Assembly: GCA_022571715.1 (NCBI GenBank)
Contig: JACZXH010000043.1
Coordinates: 1-32,144, forward strand
DNA length: 32,144 nucleotides
Direction: 5' to 3'
Origin: Bacteroidota bacterium
GTDB taxonomy: Bacteria > Bacteroidota > Bacteroidia > Cytophagales > Cyclobacteriaceae
Shown here piece after piece: positions 25,254 through 32,144 of the stretch. Under the pieces are notes generated by a model. That model was not told the origin of the DNA. It did no database searches and worked only from the letters and a program-made list of their open reading frames with translations. A program made the position numbers and the translations under genes. Within the stretch, counting starts at the first letter, position 1. Every line of letters starts with the position of its first letter.

Positions 25254-25811
25254 CTATACTTTTGCCAGCGGGGCAATGATACGGTAAGAGATTTCCACCT
25301 TACCTTTGCTTATATCAGTCAGTTTCCCTTTAAGTAGCCGCTTTTTCAAAGGCGAAAGATGATCGGTAAACAGTATGCCGTTTATATGGTCATATTCATG
25401 CTGAATGATGCGTGCAAGAATGCCGCTAAAAACCTTTTCGTGTTTCTCCCACTGCTCATCCACGTATTTGATCTTTACGGTATTATTACGTTCCACATCT
25501 TCACGAATGGTGGGAATACTGAGGCATCCTTCTTCAAAGATCCATTTTTCGCCGTTCTCGGATATTATTTCCGGGTTGATAAACACCTGTTTATAATCTC
25601 CCACATCTTCATCATCCAACTGACTGGTGTCAATAATAAATAATTGCACACTTTGTCCTATCTGCGGAGCTGCCAACCCCACACCATTGGCAGCATACAT
25701 AGTCTCAAACATGTATTCTGCGAGCGATATCACATCCATCGATCCGGGCTCGATTGCGATGGCTTTTTTCTTCAGAACCGGGTCACCATACATTACAATT
25801 GGGTAAATCAT
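25254..25811 (-). CDS. def: Peptide deformylase
   Basis: The 185-residue enzyme removes the formyl group from nascent N-terminal methionine. The three defining motifs are present: GVGLAAPQIG (43-52), EEGCLSIP with metal ligand Cys96, and QHEYDHINGILF with His138, Glu139 and His142. Residues 60-75 hold the short acidic insertion common in Bacteroidota enzymes. It lies 29 bases downstream of ruvX on the same strand and probably shares its transcript; def is commonly beside ruvX in this phylum. Confidence 0.97.
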   Translation of the reverse strand: MIYPIVMYGDPVLKKKAIAIEPGSMDVISLAEYMFETMYAANGVGLAAPQIGQSVQLFIIDTSQLDDEDVGDYKQVFINPEIISENGEKWIFEEGCLSIPTIREDVERNNTVKIKYVDEQWEKHEKVFSGILARIIQHEYDHINGILFTDHLSPLKKRLLKGKLTDISKGKVEISYRIIAPLAKV

Positions 25812-25840
25812 AAAGAAAATACAGTTTATTAAATCACAAA

Positions 25841-26266
25841 TTATCGATCGTTATATTTCATTCTTTCCAGATAGGATTGCAAAATAATTGAAGCGCTGAT
25901 TTTATCAATATTTGACTTCCTCATTCTTTCTTTTTTCTTCATACCTCCCGTAATCATTGCTGCCACAGCCATTTTTGAAGTAAATTGTTCATTTTCGGTA
26001 ACAATATTGACTTCAGGAAACGTTTTCTTCAGTTTGGCAACAAATTTTATTACAGCCCCGGTAGCATGTGTAGCCTTACCATTAAGCCTTTTTGGCATAC
26101 CCACAACAATGGTTTCCACATTTTCATTCAGCATGTATTCCCAGAGATATTCTACGATATGGCCTTCATCGACGGTTGTAATCGGACTTGCTATGATCTT
26201 CATAGGGTCAGTAACTGCTATTCCAACGCGTTTCAATCCATAATCTAATGCCAATATTCTTCCCAT
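25841..26266 (-). CDS. ruvX: Putative Holliday junction resolvase RuvX (YqgF family)
   Basis: The 141-residue RNase H-like protein starts MGRILALDYGLKRVGIAVTD, with the first catalytic Asp. VVGMPKRLNG is the second conserved strand. TENEQFTSKMA takes the place of the usual DER(L/F)T segment, and DKISASIILQSYLE carries the last Asp and the terminal helix. YqgF proteins act in 16S pre-rRNA 5'-end processing and have been proposed as resolvases. ATG 26266 is chosen because homologues begin at MGR; ATG 26287 adds seven residues and would overlap the RIC-like gene by 10 bases. Confidence 0.93.
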   Translation of the reverse strand: MGRILALDYGLKRVGIAVTDPMKIIASPITTVDEGHIVEYLWEYMLNENVETIVVGMPKRLNGKATHATGAVIKFVAKLKKTFPEVNIVTENEQFTSKMAVAAMITGGMKKKERMRKSNIDKISASIILQSYLERMKYNDR

Positions 26267-26277
26267 TGCTTTCCGGA

Positions 26278-27021
26278 TCAGTTCCATTTAGCTGTTTCCG
26301 CCATTTGTTTCAACACTTTTTGTTCCAGAATAAGCGCCTTCGGGAAAAGGATTTCATTTTCAATACTTGCATGGATATGCAATTCATGTTCAAGTTCGCG
26401 GAGTTCGCAAAGAATCACCTTTAAATGAACCGGATACGTAGCATCCAGATGGTAACCGTTTGTTATTTTGCTTATCCCATGCAATTCTTCGTCATATAAT
26501 TCATGTTCATCGGCAAATTTGTGAAGTCCTGCCTGCCGGATTGCAAAGTATATTCTTGACAAAAGTAATTTTCTCTTCAAAGATTTATCGAGTTGTAAAA
26601 TATAATTGAAAAGGGTATCCTCTTCTTTATAGACATGATTTATGAAATCCTCCACAAATACCGGGAATATCCATTTTAGATCCTCAATAAGTTGCATCGG
26701 GCTCACATTTTTGTCAAGTTCGCCAATCAGTTTCGCAATATAAGGCAGCCTTCTTTTTATTAAAACATAGTGTGAATGTTTTAAATATTCAATGACAAGG
26801 TCCACAGGTAATTTCCTTAAAAAATGATTATGAGCTGGTCCATTCTGGTTTACATTCTCAAGATCTCTGACAACGGATTTTACATTCAGCCCCTTTTTAT
26901 TGCATACGTTTTCAAGGGTTTCTTCCGAATAATCATAAAAATTTATACCGAAAAAGTACAGAACGGATGCAAAAACATAGTTTTCATCTACAATTTCTGA
27001 TATTTTTTTTTGGCTAAGCAT
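26278..27021 (-). CDS. RIC/YtfE/ScdA-like hemerythrin-fold di-iron protein without the N-terminal Cys pair
   Basis: The 247-residue cytoplasmic protein has a short helical N-domain (KISEIVDENYVFASVLYFFGI) and a hemerythrin domain. Predicted iron ligands include His84, His129, Glu133 (HVYKEED), His217 and Glu221 (HASIENE), with the same H-x3-E spacing as E. coli YtfE. RIC proteins repair iron-sulfur clusters damaged by nitric oxide or oxidation. In YtfE/ScdA the N-domain carries FCCGG; here the same place reads FYDYSEETLENVC, so the Cys pair is absent. A -7 box at 27051-27058 and a 22-bp palindrome at 27026-27047 precede it, suggesting repressor control. ruvX and def follow closely. Confidence 0.85.
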   Translation of the reverse strand: MLSQKKISEIVDENYVFASVLYFFGINFYDYSEETLENVCNKKGLNVKSVVRDLENVNQNGPAHNHFLRKLPVDLVIEYLKHSHYVLIKRRLPYIAKLIGELDKNVSPMQLIEDLKWIFPVFVEDFINHVYKEEDTLFNYILQLDKSLKRKLLLSRIYFAIRQAGLHKFADEHELYDEELHGISKITNGYHLDATYPVHLKVILCELRELEHELHIHASIENEILFPKALILEQKVLKQMAETAKWN

Positions 27022-27025
27022 TTTA

Positions 27026-27047
27026 AATTCATTTATATAAATGAATT
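27026..27047 (-). promoter_or_regulatory. 22-bp perfect palindrome, probable repressor operator of the RIC-like gene
   Basis: The 11-base arm AATTCATTTAT is followed directly by its exact reverse complement. The palindrome ends 4 bases before the start codon and begins 3 bases downstream of a TATCTTTG box, so it covers the expected transcription start. Bound protein would block transcription. The CATTT...AAATG core recalls NsrR-type sites in layout, but the spacing differs; the regulator is not known. Confidence 0.6.
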
Positions 27048-27050
27048 CTA

Positions 27051-27058
27051 CAAAGATA
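27051..27058 (-). promoter_or_regulatory. -7 box of the RIC-like gene
   Basis: Minus-strand TATCTTTG matches TAnnTTTG exactly. It is 29 bases from the ATG and directly precedes the palindrome. No clear -33 TTG is seen; an imperfect inverted repeat (27076-27085 with 27101-27109, AAAT.CACCG type, 15-base loop) lies there instead and could be an activator site. Confidence 0.5.
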
Positions 27059-27194
27059 ATAAAAGTTCTGACCTTAAATTCACCGCTTCACTATTCTGCA
27101 CGGTGATTTACTGCTTCCGATTAGGTTTAAACAAAAAGATGTAATTTTAAAGCTTGAGATGTGCAAAGTTTCAATAGACTAATAATACAGATTT

Positions 27195-28814
27195 GTGAGC
27201 AAGATAAGAAATACAAAATCGGACATACGGTTTCCTCTCATAATAGCGATTACTCTAGTAGCTGGTATTTTCATAGGTGCTTCCATGCTCGACCCCAACT
27301 CTTCACAGGGGATATCGGGTAGCATCGCAAAATTCAAAGATGTAATTCTGAGCATTGATAAGAATTATGTGGATGATGTGGATGCCTCCGTACTCGTTGA
27401 TGAGGCAATTGTTAAGATGTTGCGTGAACTGGATCCGCATTCCACCTATATACCAAGAGAAGAAGTGGAGAGGCTGAATGCGCAGTTACGTGGAATATAC
27501 GAAGGTATTGGAATCCAGTTTGATATACTAAGAGATACGGTTTATGTAATCAGGGTGCTGGAAGGCGGACCGTCAAAGGCCATTGGATTGCAATCAGGAG
27601 ATAGGATAATACTGGTAGAAGGTGAAATCATTGCAGGAACCGGTATTACCAACAAAGGGGTGACCGACCGGTTGCTGGGTCAGGCTGGTTCTGAAGTGAC
27701 TATTACAATTTTACGGGAAGACACAGAAAAGGATTATACCATTACGAGAGGGACTATTCCGCAGCGTTCCATCGAATCGAGCTACATGATAAATGAAGAG
27801 ACGGGATATATTAAAATTAGCCGGTTCGGATCTAAAACTTACGATGAATTCAAAAATGCACTTTCCGAATTGCTTGATAAAGGCATGACGAAACTTGTTT
27901 TGGATCTCCAGGGTAATCCTGGGGGATTAATGAGCGCCGCTGAAGACATTTCAGATGAATTGATAGCTGGCAGGAAGCTTATTGTTTCCCAGAAAAGTGT
28001 ACATGACCGTTATAATTCATCTTATTATGCACGAAAAGAAGGGATGTTTGAAAATGGGCCTGTAATTGTGTTAGTTGATGAGTACAGCGCGTCAGCTTCA
28101 GAAATCGTTTCCGGTGCTTTGCAGGATCATGACAGGGCGTTGATTGTAGGCAGGCGAACATTTGGGAAAGGGTTGGTGCAGATGCCGATATCGCTGAATG
28201 ACAGATCTGAATTGCGGCTTACCATTGCACGCTATTACACACCCAGTGGCAGATCTATACAGAAACCTTACAACAATGGAGTAGACTACTACTCAGATAT
28301 TTCGAGCAGGTATGATCATGGTGAATTTTTTTATGCGGACAGCATAAAGTTTGAAGATTCACTGAAGTTTGAAACTGCGAAAGGGCGAACCATCTATGGG
28401 GGAGGTGGCATTATGCCCGATTATTTTGTACCCTATGATACTTCCATGCAAACCGCCTACTATCGCACACTGAGAAGTAAAAGGGCGATCAGGGAGTATA
28501 CATTTAACTATTTTATCGCACACAAGGAGGAACTGAGAAATATGGATTTTGATCATTATCTAAACTCCTTTGTTATAACAGATGAAATGCTTGAAGATAT
28601 CGTAGAAATTGGTGAGGAACTGGGTATTGCTTTTAATAATACAGAGTTTCAACACTCTGTGACATTACTGAAAGGATTTGTAAAAGCAGATATTGCCTCT
28701 TTTGTATGGGCCGAAAACGGCTATTATCCGATCATAAATCCTGTTACAAACGAAATATACAAACGGGCACTTGAGTTATTTGATGAGGCCATACTGCTGG
28801 CGGAAGTATATTAA
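27195..28814 (+). CDS. S41-family C-terminal processing peptidase (CtpA/Prc-like)
   Basis: The 539-residue periplasmic protease has an N-terminal membrane segment (FPLIIAITLVAGIFIGASML). A PDZ domain (about 95-180; YEGIGIQFDILRDTVYVIRV, G.QSGDRII.V.G) follows, then the S41 core with SRFGSKTYDEF, LDLQGNPGG, EYSASASEIVSGALQD and RRTFGKGLVQ. The Ser300/Lys325 dyad has the 25-residue spacing of Prc Ser430/Lys455. Such enzymes cleave proteins at the C-terminus, for example in envelope quality control. The start is GTG 27195; no ATG is available before the membrane segment. Homogentisate dioxygenase starts 13 bases after the stop. Confidence 0.95.
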   Translation: MSKIRNTKSDIRFPLIIAITLVAGIFIGASMLDPNSSQGISGSIAKFKDVILSIDKNYVDDVDASVLVDEAIVKMLRELDPHSTYIPREEVERLNAQLRGIYEGIGIQFDILRDTVYVIRVLEGGPSKAIGLQSGDRIILVEGEIIAGTGITNKGVTDRLLGQAGSEVTITILREDTEKDYTITRGTIPQRSIESSYMINEETGYIKISRFGSKTYDEFKNALSELLDKGMTKLVLDLQGNPGGLMSAAEDISDELIAGRKLIVSQKSVHDRYNSSYYARKEGMFENGPVIVLVDEYSASASEIVSGALQDHDRALIVGRRTFGKGLVQMPISLNDRSELRLTIARYYTPSGRSIQKPYNNGVDYYSDISSRYDHGEFFYADSIKFEDSLKFETAKGRTIYGGGGIMPDYFVPYDTSMQTAYYRTLRSKRAIREYTFNYFIAHKEELRNMDFDHYLNSFVITDEMLEDIVEIGEELGIAFNNTEFQHSVTLLKGFVKADIASFVWAENGYYPIINPVTNEIYKRALELFDEAILLAEVY

Positions 28815-28827
28815 ATATAGAAACTAT

Positions 28828-29985
28828 ATGGCATTTTATTTCAGACTTGGAAACATACCGGAAAAACGGCATATCCAGTTCAAGCAACCAGATGGGTCAC
28901 TTTACCATGAAGAGTTGGTCAGTTCGCTTGGTTTTTCCGGAATTTATTCAAACCTATACCACATTCATCCACCCACCCGCGTGGCCGAAGTAGGGCCTGT
29001 GGAATCATACAACATAAAGATAGCAGAAGATTATCCTTTAAAACATACTCACTTGAATACTTCCGGCGTAACAAGTACGGGAGAGGATTTTCTGGATGCA
29101 AGAAAAGTGCTGATGGTCAACGATGATGTGGCTATTTCGATATGTCATCCTTCAGGTAAAACGATGGATTATTATTATAAAAACGGGGAAGCTGATGAGG
29201 TCATTTTCGTTCATGACGGAAGCGGCACTTTATATTCGCAGTTTGGAAGGCTGAAGATAAATAAAGGTGATTATGTAGTAATTCCGAGAACCACCATTTA
29301 TAAAATTGACTGGAATGACACGCAGGTGAAGCTGCAGATAACCGAGTCAAGGGCAGCAGTAGAAACGGTTTCGAGGTACAGGAATAACCTTGGTCAATTG
29401 CTTGAGCACTCGCCTTATTGCGAAAGGGACATCCACCCTCCGGAAGCATTGGACACAGAGGGTGGAGAAGGAAAATTTCTGGTAAAGATTAAAATGAGGG
29501 GGAATCTGTATCATTATATATATGACCATAGCCCTTTTGACGTGGTAGGCTGGGATGGGTTTTTATATCCCTATAAATTATCAATCTACGATTTTGAGCC
29601 AATTACCGGACGTATTCATCAGCCTCCACCTGTGCATCAGACCTTCCAGGCAAATAACCTGGTGATATGTTCTTATGTGCCTCGTTTGTTTGATTATCAT
29701 CCGCTTTCAATTCCGGTGCCTTACAATCATTCCAATATTGATTCGGATGAAGTATTATACTATGTGGAAGGAGAATTTATGAGCCGCAAAGGAATAGAGG
29801 TTGGTTCGTTTACCTTGCACCCGGGCGGTCTACCCCATGGACCGCATCCAGGATCAATTGAAAAAAATATTGGGAAAAAGGAAACCATGGAATATGCCGT
29901 GATGATAGATACTTTCAGACCGCTTAAACTCACGGAAGAAGCCCTGAAATATAACGATGAAAATTATCCGATGAGTTGGCGATAG
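28828..29985 (+). CDS. hmgA: Homogentisate 1,2-dioxygenase
   Basis: The 385-residue enzyme opens the ring of homogentisate to maleylacetoacetate in tyrosine/phenylalanine breakdown. The family pattern is seen in LYHIHPPTRV, in a cupin half with EADEVIFVHDGSGTLYSQFG and GDYVVIPRTT, and in a metal-binding region YNHSNIDSDEVLYYVEGEF followed by FTLHPGGLPHGPHPGS (His, Glu and His ligands). Length matches the shorter bacterial form. ATG 28828 is used; an in-frame start at 28771 lies inside the protease gene. No other tyrosine-degradation gene is present here, so the pathway is split or incomplete locally. Confidence 0.95.
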   Translation: MAFYFRLGNIPEKRHIQFKQPDGSLYHEELVSSLGFSGIYSNLYHIHPPTRVAEVGPVESYNIKIAEDYPLKHTHLNTSGVTSTGEDFLDARKVLMVNDDVAISICHPSGKTMDYYYKNGEADEVIFVHDGSGTLYSQFGRLKINKGDYVVIPRTTIYKIDWNDTQVKLQITESRAAVETVSRYRNNLGQLLEHSPYCERDIHPPEALDTEGGEGKFLVKIKMRGNLYHYIYDHSPFDVVGWDGFLYPYKLSIYDFEPITGRIHQPPPVHQTFQANNLVICSYVPRLFDYHPLSIPVPYNHSNIDSDEVLYYVEGEFMSRKGIEVGSFTLHPGGLPHGPHPGSIEKNIGKKETMEYAVMIDTFRPLKLTEEALKYNDENYPMSWR

Positions 29986-30109
29986 TAAGTAGGAGGATGT
30001 ATTTGGATAGCAGATTCAGGGTAAAACACAAAAAATGTCTTCAGAAAAATACTGGAAATAATAATCGATTCAGTTAATGGACTCAGGTTCACAGAAATAC
30101 ACTTGCTAT

Positions 30110-31105
30110 TTAGTGGCAGAACTTGCTCACATAGTTTGCTGCCAGATGGTCGCCCAGGCTTCTTGCAACTTTAAAGTCCTGGCAGGCTTCATAAGTATTT
30201 TCCAGCTGAATTAAAGCAGATCCCCTGAAAAGATAGGCCCGTTGCAGCGATTTATTCAAAGGATGATTTGGAGGAATATTACCAGGAAGCAGGGTGAATT
30301 TTCTGTATATTGTGTTGATAGTCAATGAGAAATCCTCTACCGCTTCTTCGTATCTGCCCATGTTGAACTTTGAATGGCCACGTTTCTGCAGGTAATCCTC
30401 ATTTAGAGGGTCATACAATAGGCCTTTCGTAAAATCATATACAGCACTTTCATAGTCTTCAATAACCAGACTTACAAGCCCCCGGTCATGATAATACCCG
30501 GCATTGGTTGAGTCGAGCACAATTGCCCGGGAGAAATCAAGGATTGCATCAAGGCGTTCGCCTGCCCCATATTTATAATGACCCCTGAGATTATAATAAG
30601 CAGCGTTAACTGAATCCAGTGATATTGCTTTATCGGTGTTTTCGATAGCCTGCTGGGTGTCCGGGAATCCAGTCAATGTATTATCGGTTTTTGAAAGGTA
30701 GTAGGCATATTGAATATAATACGGAGCATAATCTGGCTTGATTGCAATAGCCAATCTCATGTCTTTCAACGAATATTCGCGGTGGTCGCCTACTTCATAC
30801 CTGAGTTTGGCACGCTCGAGGTATGCCTTGTCCGAATTCGGATTATAGCGTATAGCCACATCATAGCTTGAAATGGCCTTACGTTTTTCATCTCTGGCAT
30901 TATAGACTTTTGCTTCAAGTAAATAGATGTTTGCATCAGCAGGACTCAATCTTGCTGCACTGTCAAGATGTATGAGCGCATTTCTATAGTTACCTGACTT
31001 ATATTCATATTCAGCAAGCTGTATATAATGCAACTCATTTTCCTGACTGAATGACAAGCAAGGAATATATAAAAGAATTAATGCTAAAAAATGCTTCTTA
31101 TCCAA
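30110..31105 (-). CDS. Exported TPR-repeat protein
   Basis: The 331-residue product has a signal peptide (ends LSFSQ, residue 20). Seven or so TPR units then fill almost all of the chain. They include LAEYEYKSGNYRNALIHLD, LEAKVYNARDEKRKAISSYD, LRGHYKYGAGERLDAILDFS, DRGLVSLVIEDYESAVYDFT and KRGHSKFNMGRYEEAVEDFS. No enzymatic domain follows. It is probably a periplasmic scaffold for protein binding; the partner is unknown. It is divergent from rmuC across a 110-bp spacer. Confidence 0.88.
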   Translation of the reverse strand: MDKKHFLALILLYIPCLSFSQENELHYIQLAEYEYKSGNYRNALIHLDSAARLSPADANIYLLEAKVYNARDEKRKAISSYDVAIRYNPNSDKAYLERAKLRYEVGDHREYSLKDMRLAIAIKPDYAPYYIQYAYYLSKTDNTLTGFPDTQQAIENTDKAISLDSVNAAYYNLRGHYKYGAGERLDAILDFSRAIVLDSTNAGYYHDRGLVSLVIEDYESAVYDFTKGLLYDPLNEDYLQKRGHSKFNMGRYEEAVEDFSLTINTIYRKFTLLPGNIPPNHPLNKSLQRAYLFRGSALIQLENTYEACQDFKVARSLGDHLAANYVSKFCH

Positions 31106-31215
31106 GTGAATAATAATTTTAACCCACCAAATTACAAGCGAATACTATTATTTTCATTCTTTATTTTAATAACTTGGCTCAAGAAGAAATATTTGATGAA
31201 AGATAAACGTTTTTA

Positions 31216-32144
31216 ATGGATATTTTATTTCTGTTGGGTGGTGTTGTCATAGGTGGATTGGCATTCTGGCTTATTGCATACTACAAATTTAAAAGTGAGG
31301 CGCGTGCCAGCGAAACGGATATAGCTGTTTTTGAACAGCGCTTGGTAAGCCTGAAACAGGAGTTGGAAAATAAGGAGAATGACTTAAAAACAGAACGTGA
31401 TAAAATGCTTACACTCAATAGTGAACTTGGGCGTAGCCAATCTGATTTCCGCCACATGGAGCAGCGTCTTACTGAACAAAAAAAGGAAATCGAGCACATT
31501 CAAGAGAAATTTTATAATGAATTTAAAAACCTGGCTAATCAGATATTTGAAGAAAAATCAAAGAAATTCAATAGTCAAAACAAAGAAAGTCTTGAATTAT
31601 TACTCAAGCCTCTGGGGCAGAAAATAACAGAATTTGAAAAAAAGGTAGAGCGTAGTAACCAGGCGAGTCTTGAATGGAATGCAAAGCTTCGTGAGCAAAT
31701 TTCAGGTCTTAAGGAACTTAATCTTCAGATCACTAAGGAAGCAGAAAACTTGACCAAAGCACTTAAGGGTGATTCTAAAATCATGGGCAACTGGGGTGAA
31801 GTTATTCTGGAGAGCATCCTTGAGAAATCCGGACTTCAAAAAGGAAGGGAATATTTCATACAGGAAAGTTATAGCACCAGTGAGGGGAAGCGGCTACAGC
31901 CCGATGTTGTCGTAAAACTGCCTGATGATAAAAATATTATTGTCGATTCAAAACTGTCGTTAGTGGGGTACGAAAAATACGTGAATGAATCTGAAAATAA
32001 GGAAAACCGGGAATCAAATCTGCGCAGTCATATTCAATCAATACGCAATCACCTGAAGAGCCTCGATACCAAATCGTATCAGAAGCTTTATCAGATTGAA
32101 GGACTGGACTTTGTTTTAATGTTTATCCCAATCGAGCCTGCTTT
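31216..32144 (+). CDS. rmuC: DNA recombination protein RmuC (partial, C-terminus beyond window)
   Basis: ATG 31216 opens 309 codons that run off the right edge. A membrane anchor (LFLLGGVVIGGLAFWLIAYY) precedes a long coiled coil (about 25-185, rich in Glu, Lys and Leu heptads). The nuclease-like domain follows with GNWGEVILESIL, LQPDVVVKLPD, NIIVDSKLSL and LDFVLMFIPIEPA, all RmuC hallmarks of the PD-(D/E)XK-type core. RmuC limits recombination between inverted repeats in E. coli. No frameshift is seen in the visible part. Confidence 0.95.
   Translation, partial: MDILFLLGGVVIGGLAFWLIAYYKFKSEARASETDIAVFEQRLVSLKQELENKENDLKTERDKMLTLNSELGRSQSDFRHMEQRLTEQKKEIEHIQEKFYNEFKNLANQIFEEKSKKFNSQNKESLELLLKPLGQKITEFEKKVERSNQASLEWNAKLREQISGLKELNLQITKEAENLTKALKGDSKIMGNWGEVILESILEKSGLQKGREYFIQESYSTSEGKRLQPDVVVKLPDDKNIIVDSKLSLVGYEKYVNESENKENRESNLRSHIQSIRNHLKSLDTKSYQKLYQIEGLDFVLMFIPIEPA

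Noticed and set aside
28771-28827. Upstream start of homogentisate dioxygenase
   Set aside because: Lies inside the S41 protease gene and adds residues absent from the family.

Overview
The window looks like an ordinary chromosomal stretch of a Bacteroidota bacterium, probably a free-living or marine Cytophagales-type lineage. The DNA is AT-rich and Shine-Dalgarno sequences are rare. Several starts are preceded by the Bacteroidota -7 box TAnnTTTG. The protein families also fit that phylum: DUF6702, a DUF5686-like outer-membrane protein, a DUF4136 lipoprotein, a GldN-like repeat protein and a TPR-CHAT protein. No CRISPR array, intact insertion sequence, phage module or classical defence island was found.

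Layout. 1-946 (-) is a GH3 glycosidase cut by the left edge. It is divergent from inorganic pyrophosphatase (1039-1545), which is followed by an exported TPR-CHAT protease (1590-4457). A SRPBCC protein (-) faces it. 5131-6060 is a debris zone: a decayed N-terminal fragment of pyruvate phosphate dikinase, tRNA-Pro(CGG) with a strong terminator, and a decayed copy of that tRNA's 3' end. 6080-9830 (+) is an envelope cluster: a DUF4136 lipoprotein with a probable frameshift in its signal peptide, a small beta-barrel protein and a DUF5686-like barrel. A CotH-like exported protein (-) follows, then tRNA-Thr(CGT) with its own decayed 3' copy, a DUF6702 protein, an M20 amidohydrolase (-) and tRNA-Gly(CCC) (-).

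14289-16163 (+) encodes an exported protein built from two similar units. Each unit combines a GldN-like segment with a chitin-binding-like W...GD.V...Y...W module. From 16528 to 27021 everything is on the minus strand: proton-translocating transhydrogenase (pntB, pntA2, pntA1), a serine hydrolase with a DUF3471-like tail, an M28 peptidase with an Fn3-like tail, omega-amidase overlapping methionine aminotransferase, peptide deformylase, RuvX and a RIC/YtfE-like di-iron protein. A 22-bp perfect palindrome lies directly in front of the RIC-like gene. Divergently, an S41 processing protease and homogentisate 1,2-dioxygenase form a pair (+). A TPR protein (-) and the start of rmuC (+) close the window.

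How genes work together: the aminotransferase and omega-amidase form a known salvage pair for 2-oxo acids of methionine or glutamine. The pnt genes form one enzyme. The RIC-like gene has the architecture of a repressed stress gene. The most unusual items are the duplicated GldN/CBM-like protein, the exported CHAT protease, the palindromic operator, and tRNA 3'-end debris beside two of the three tRNA genes.
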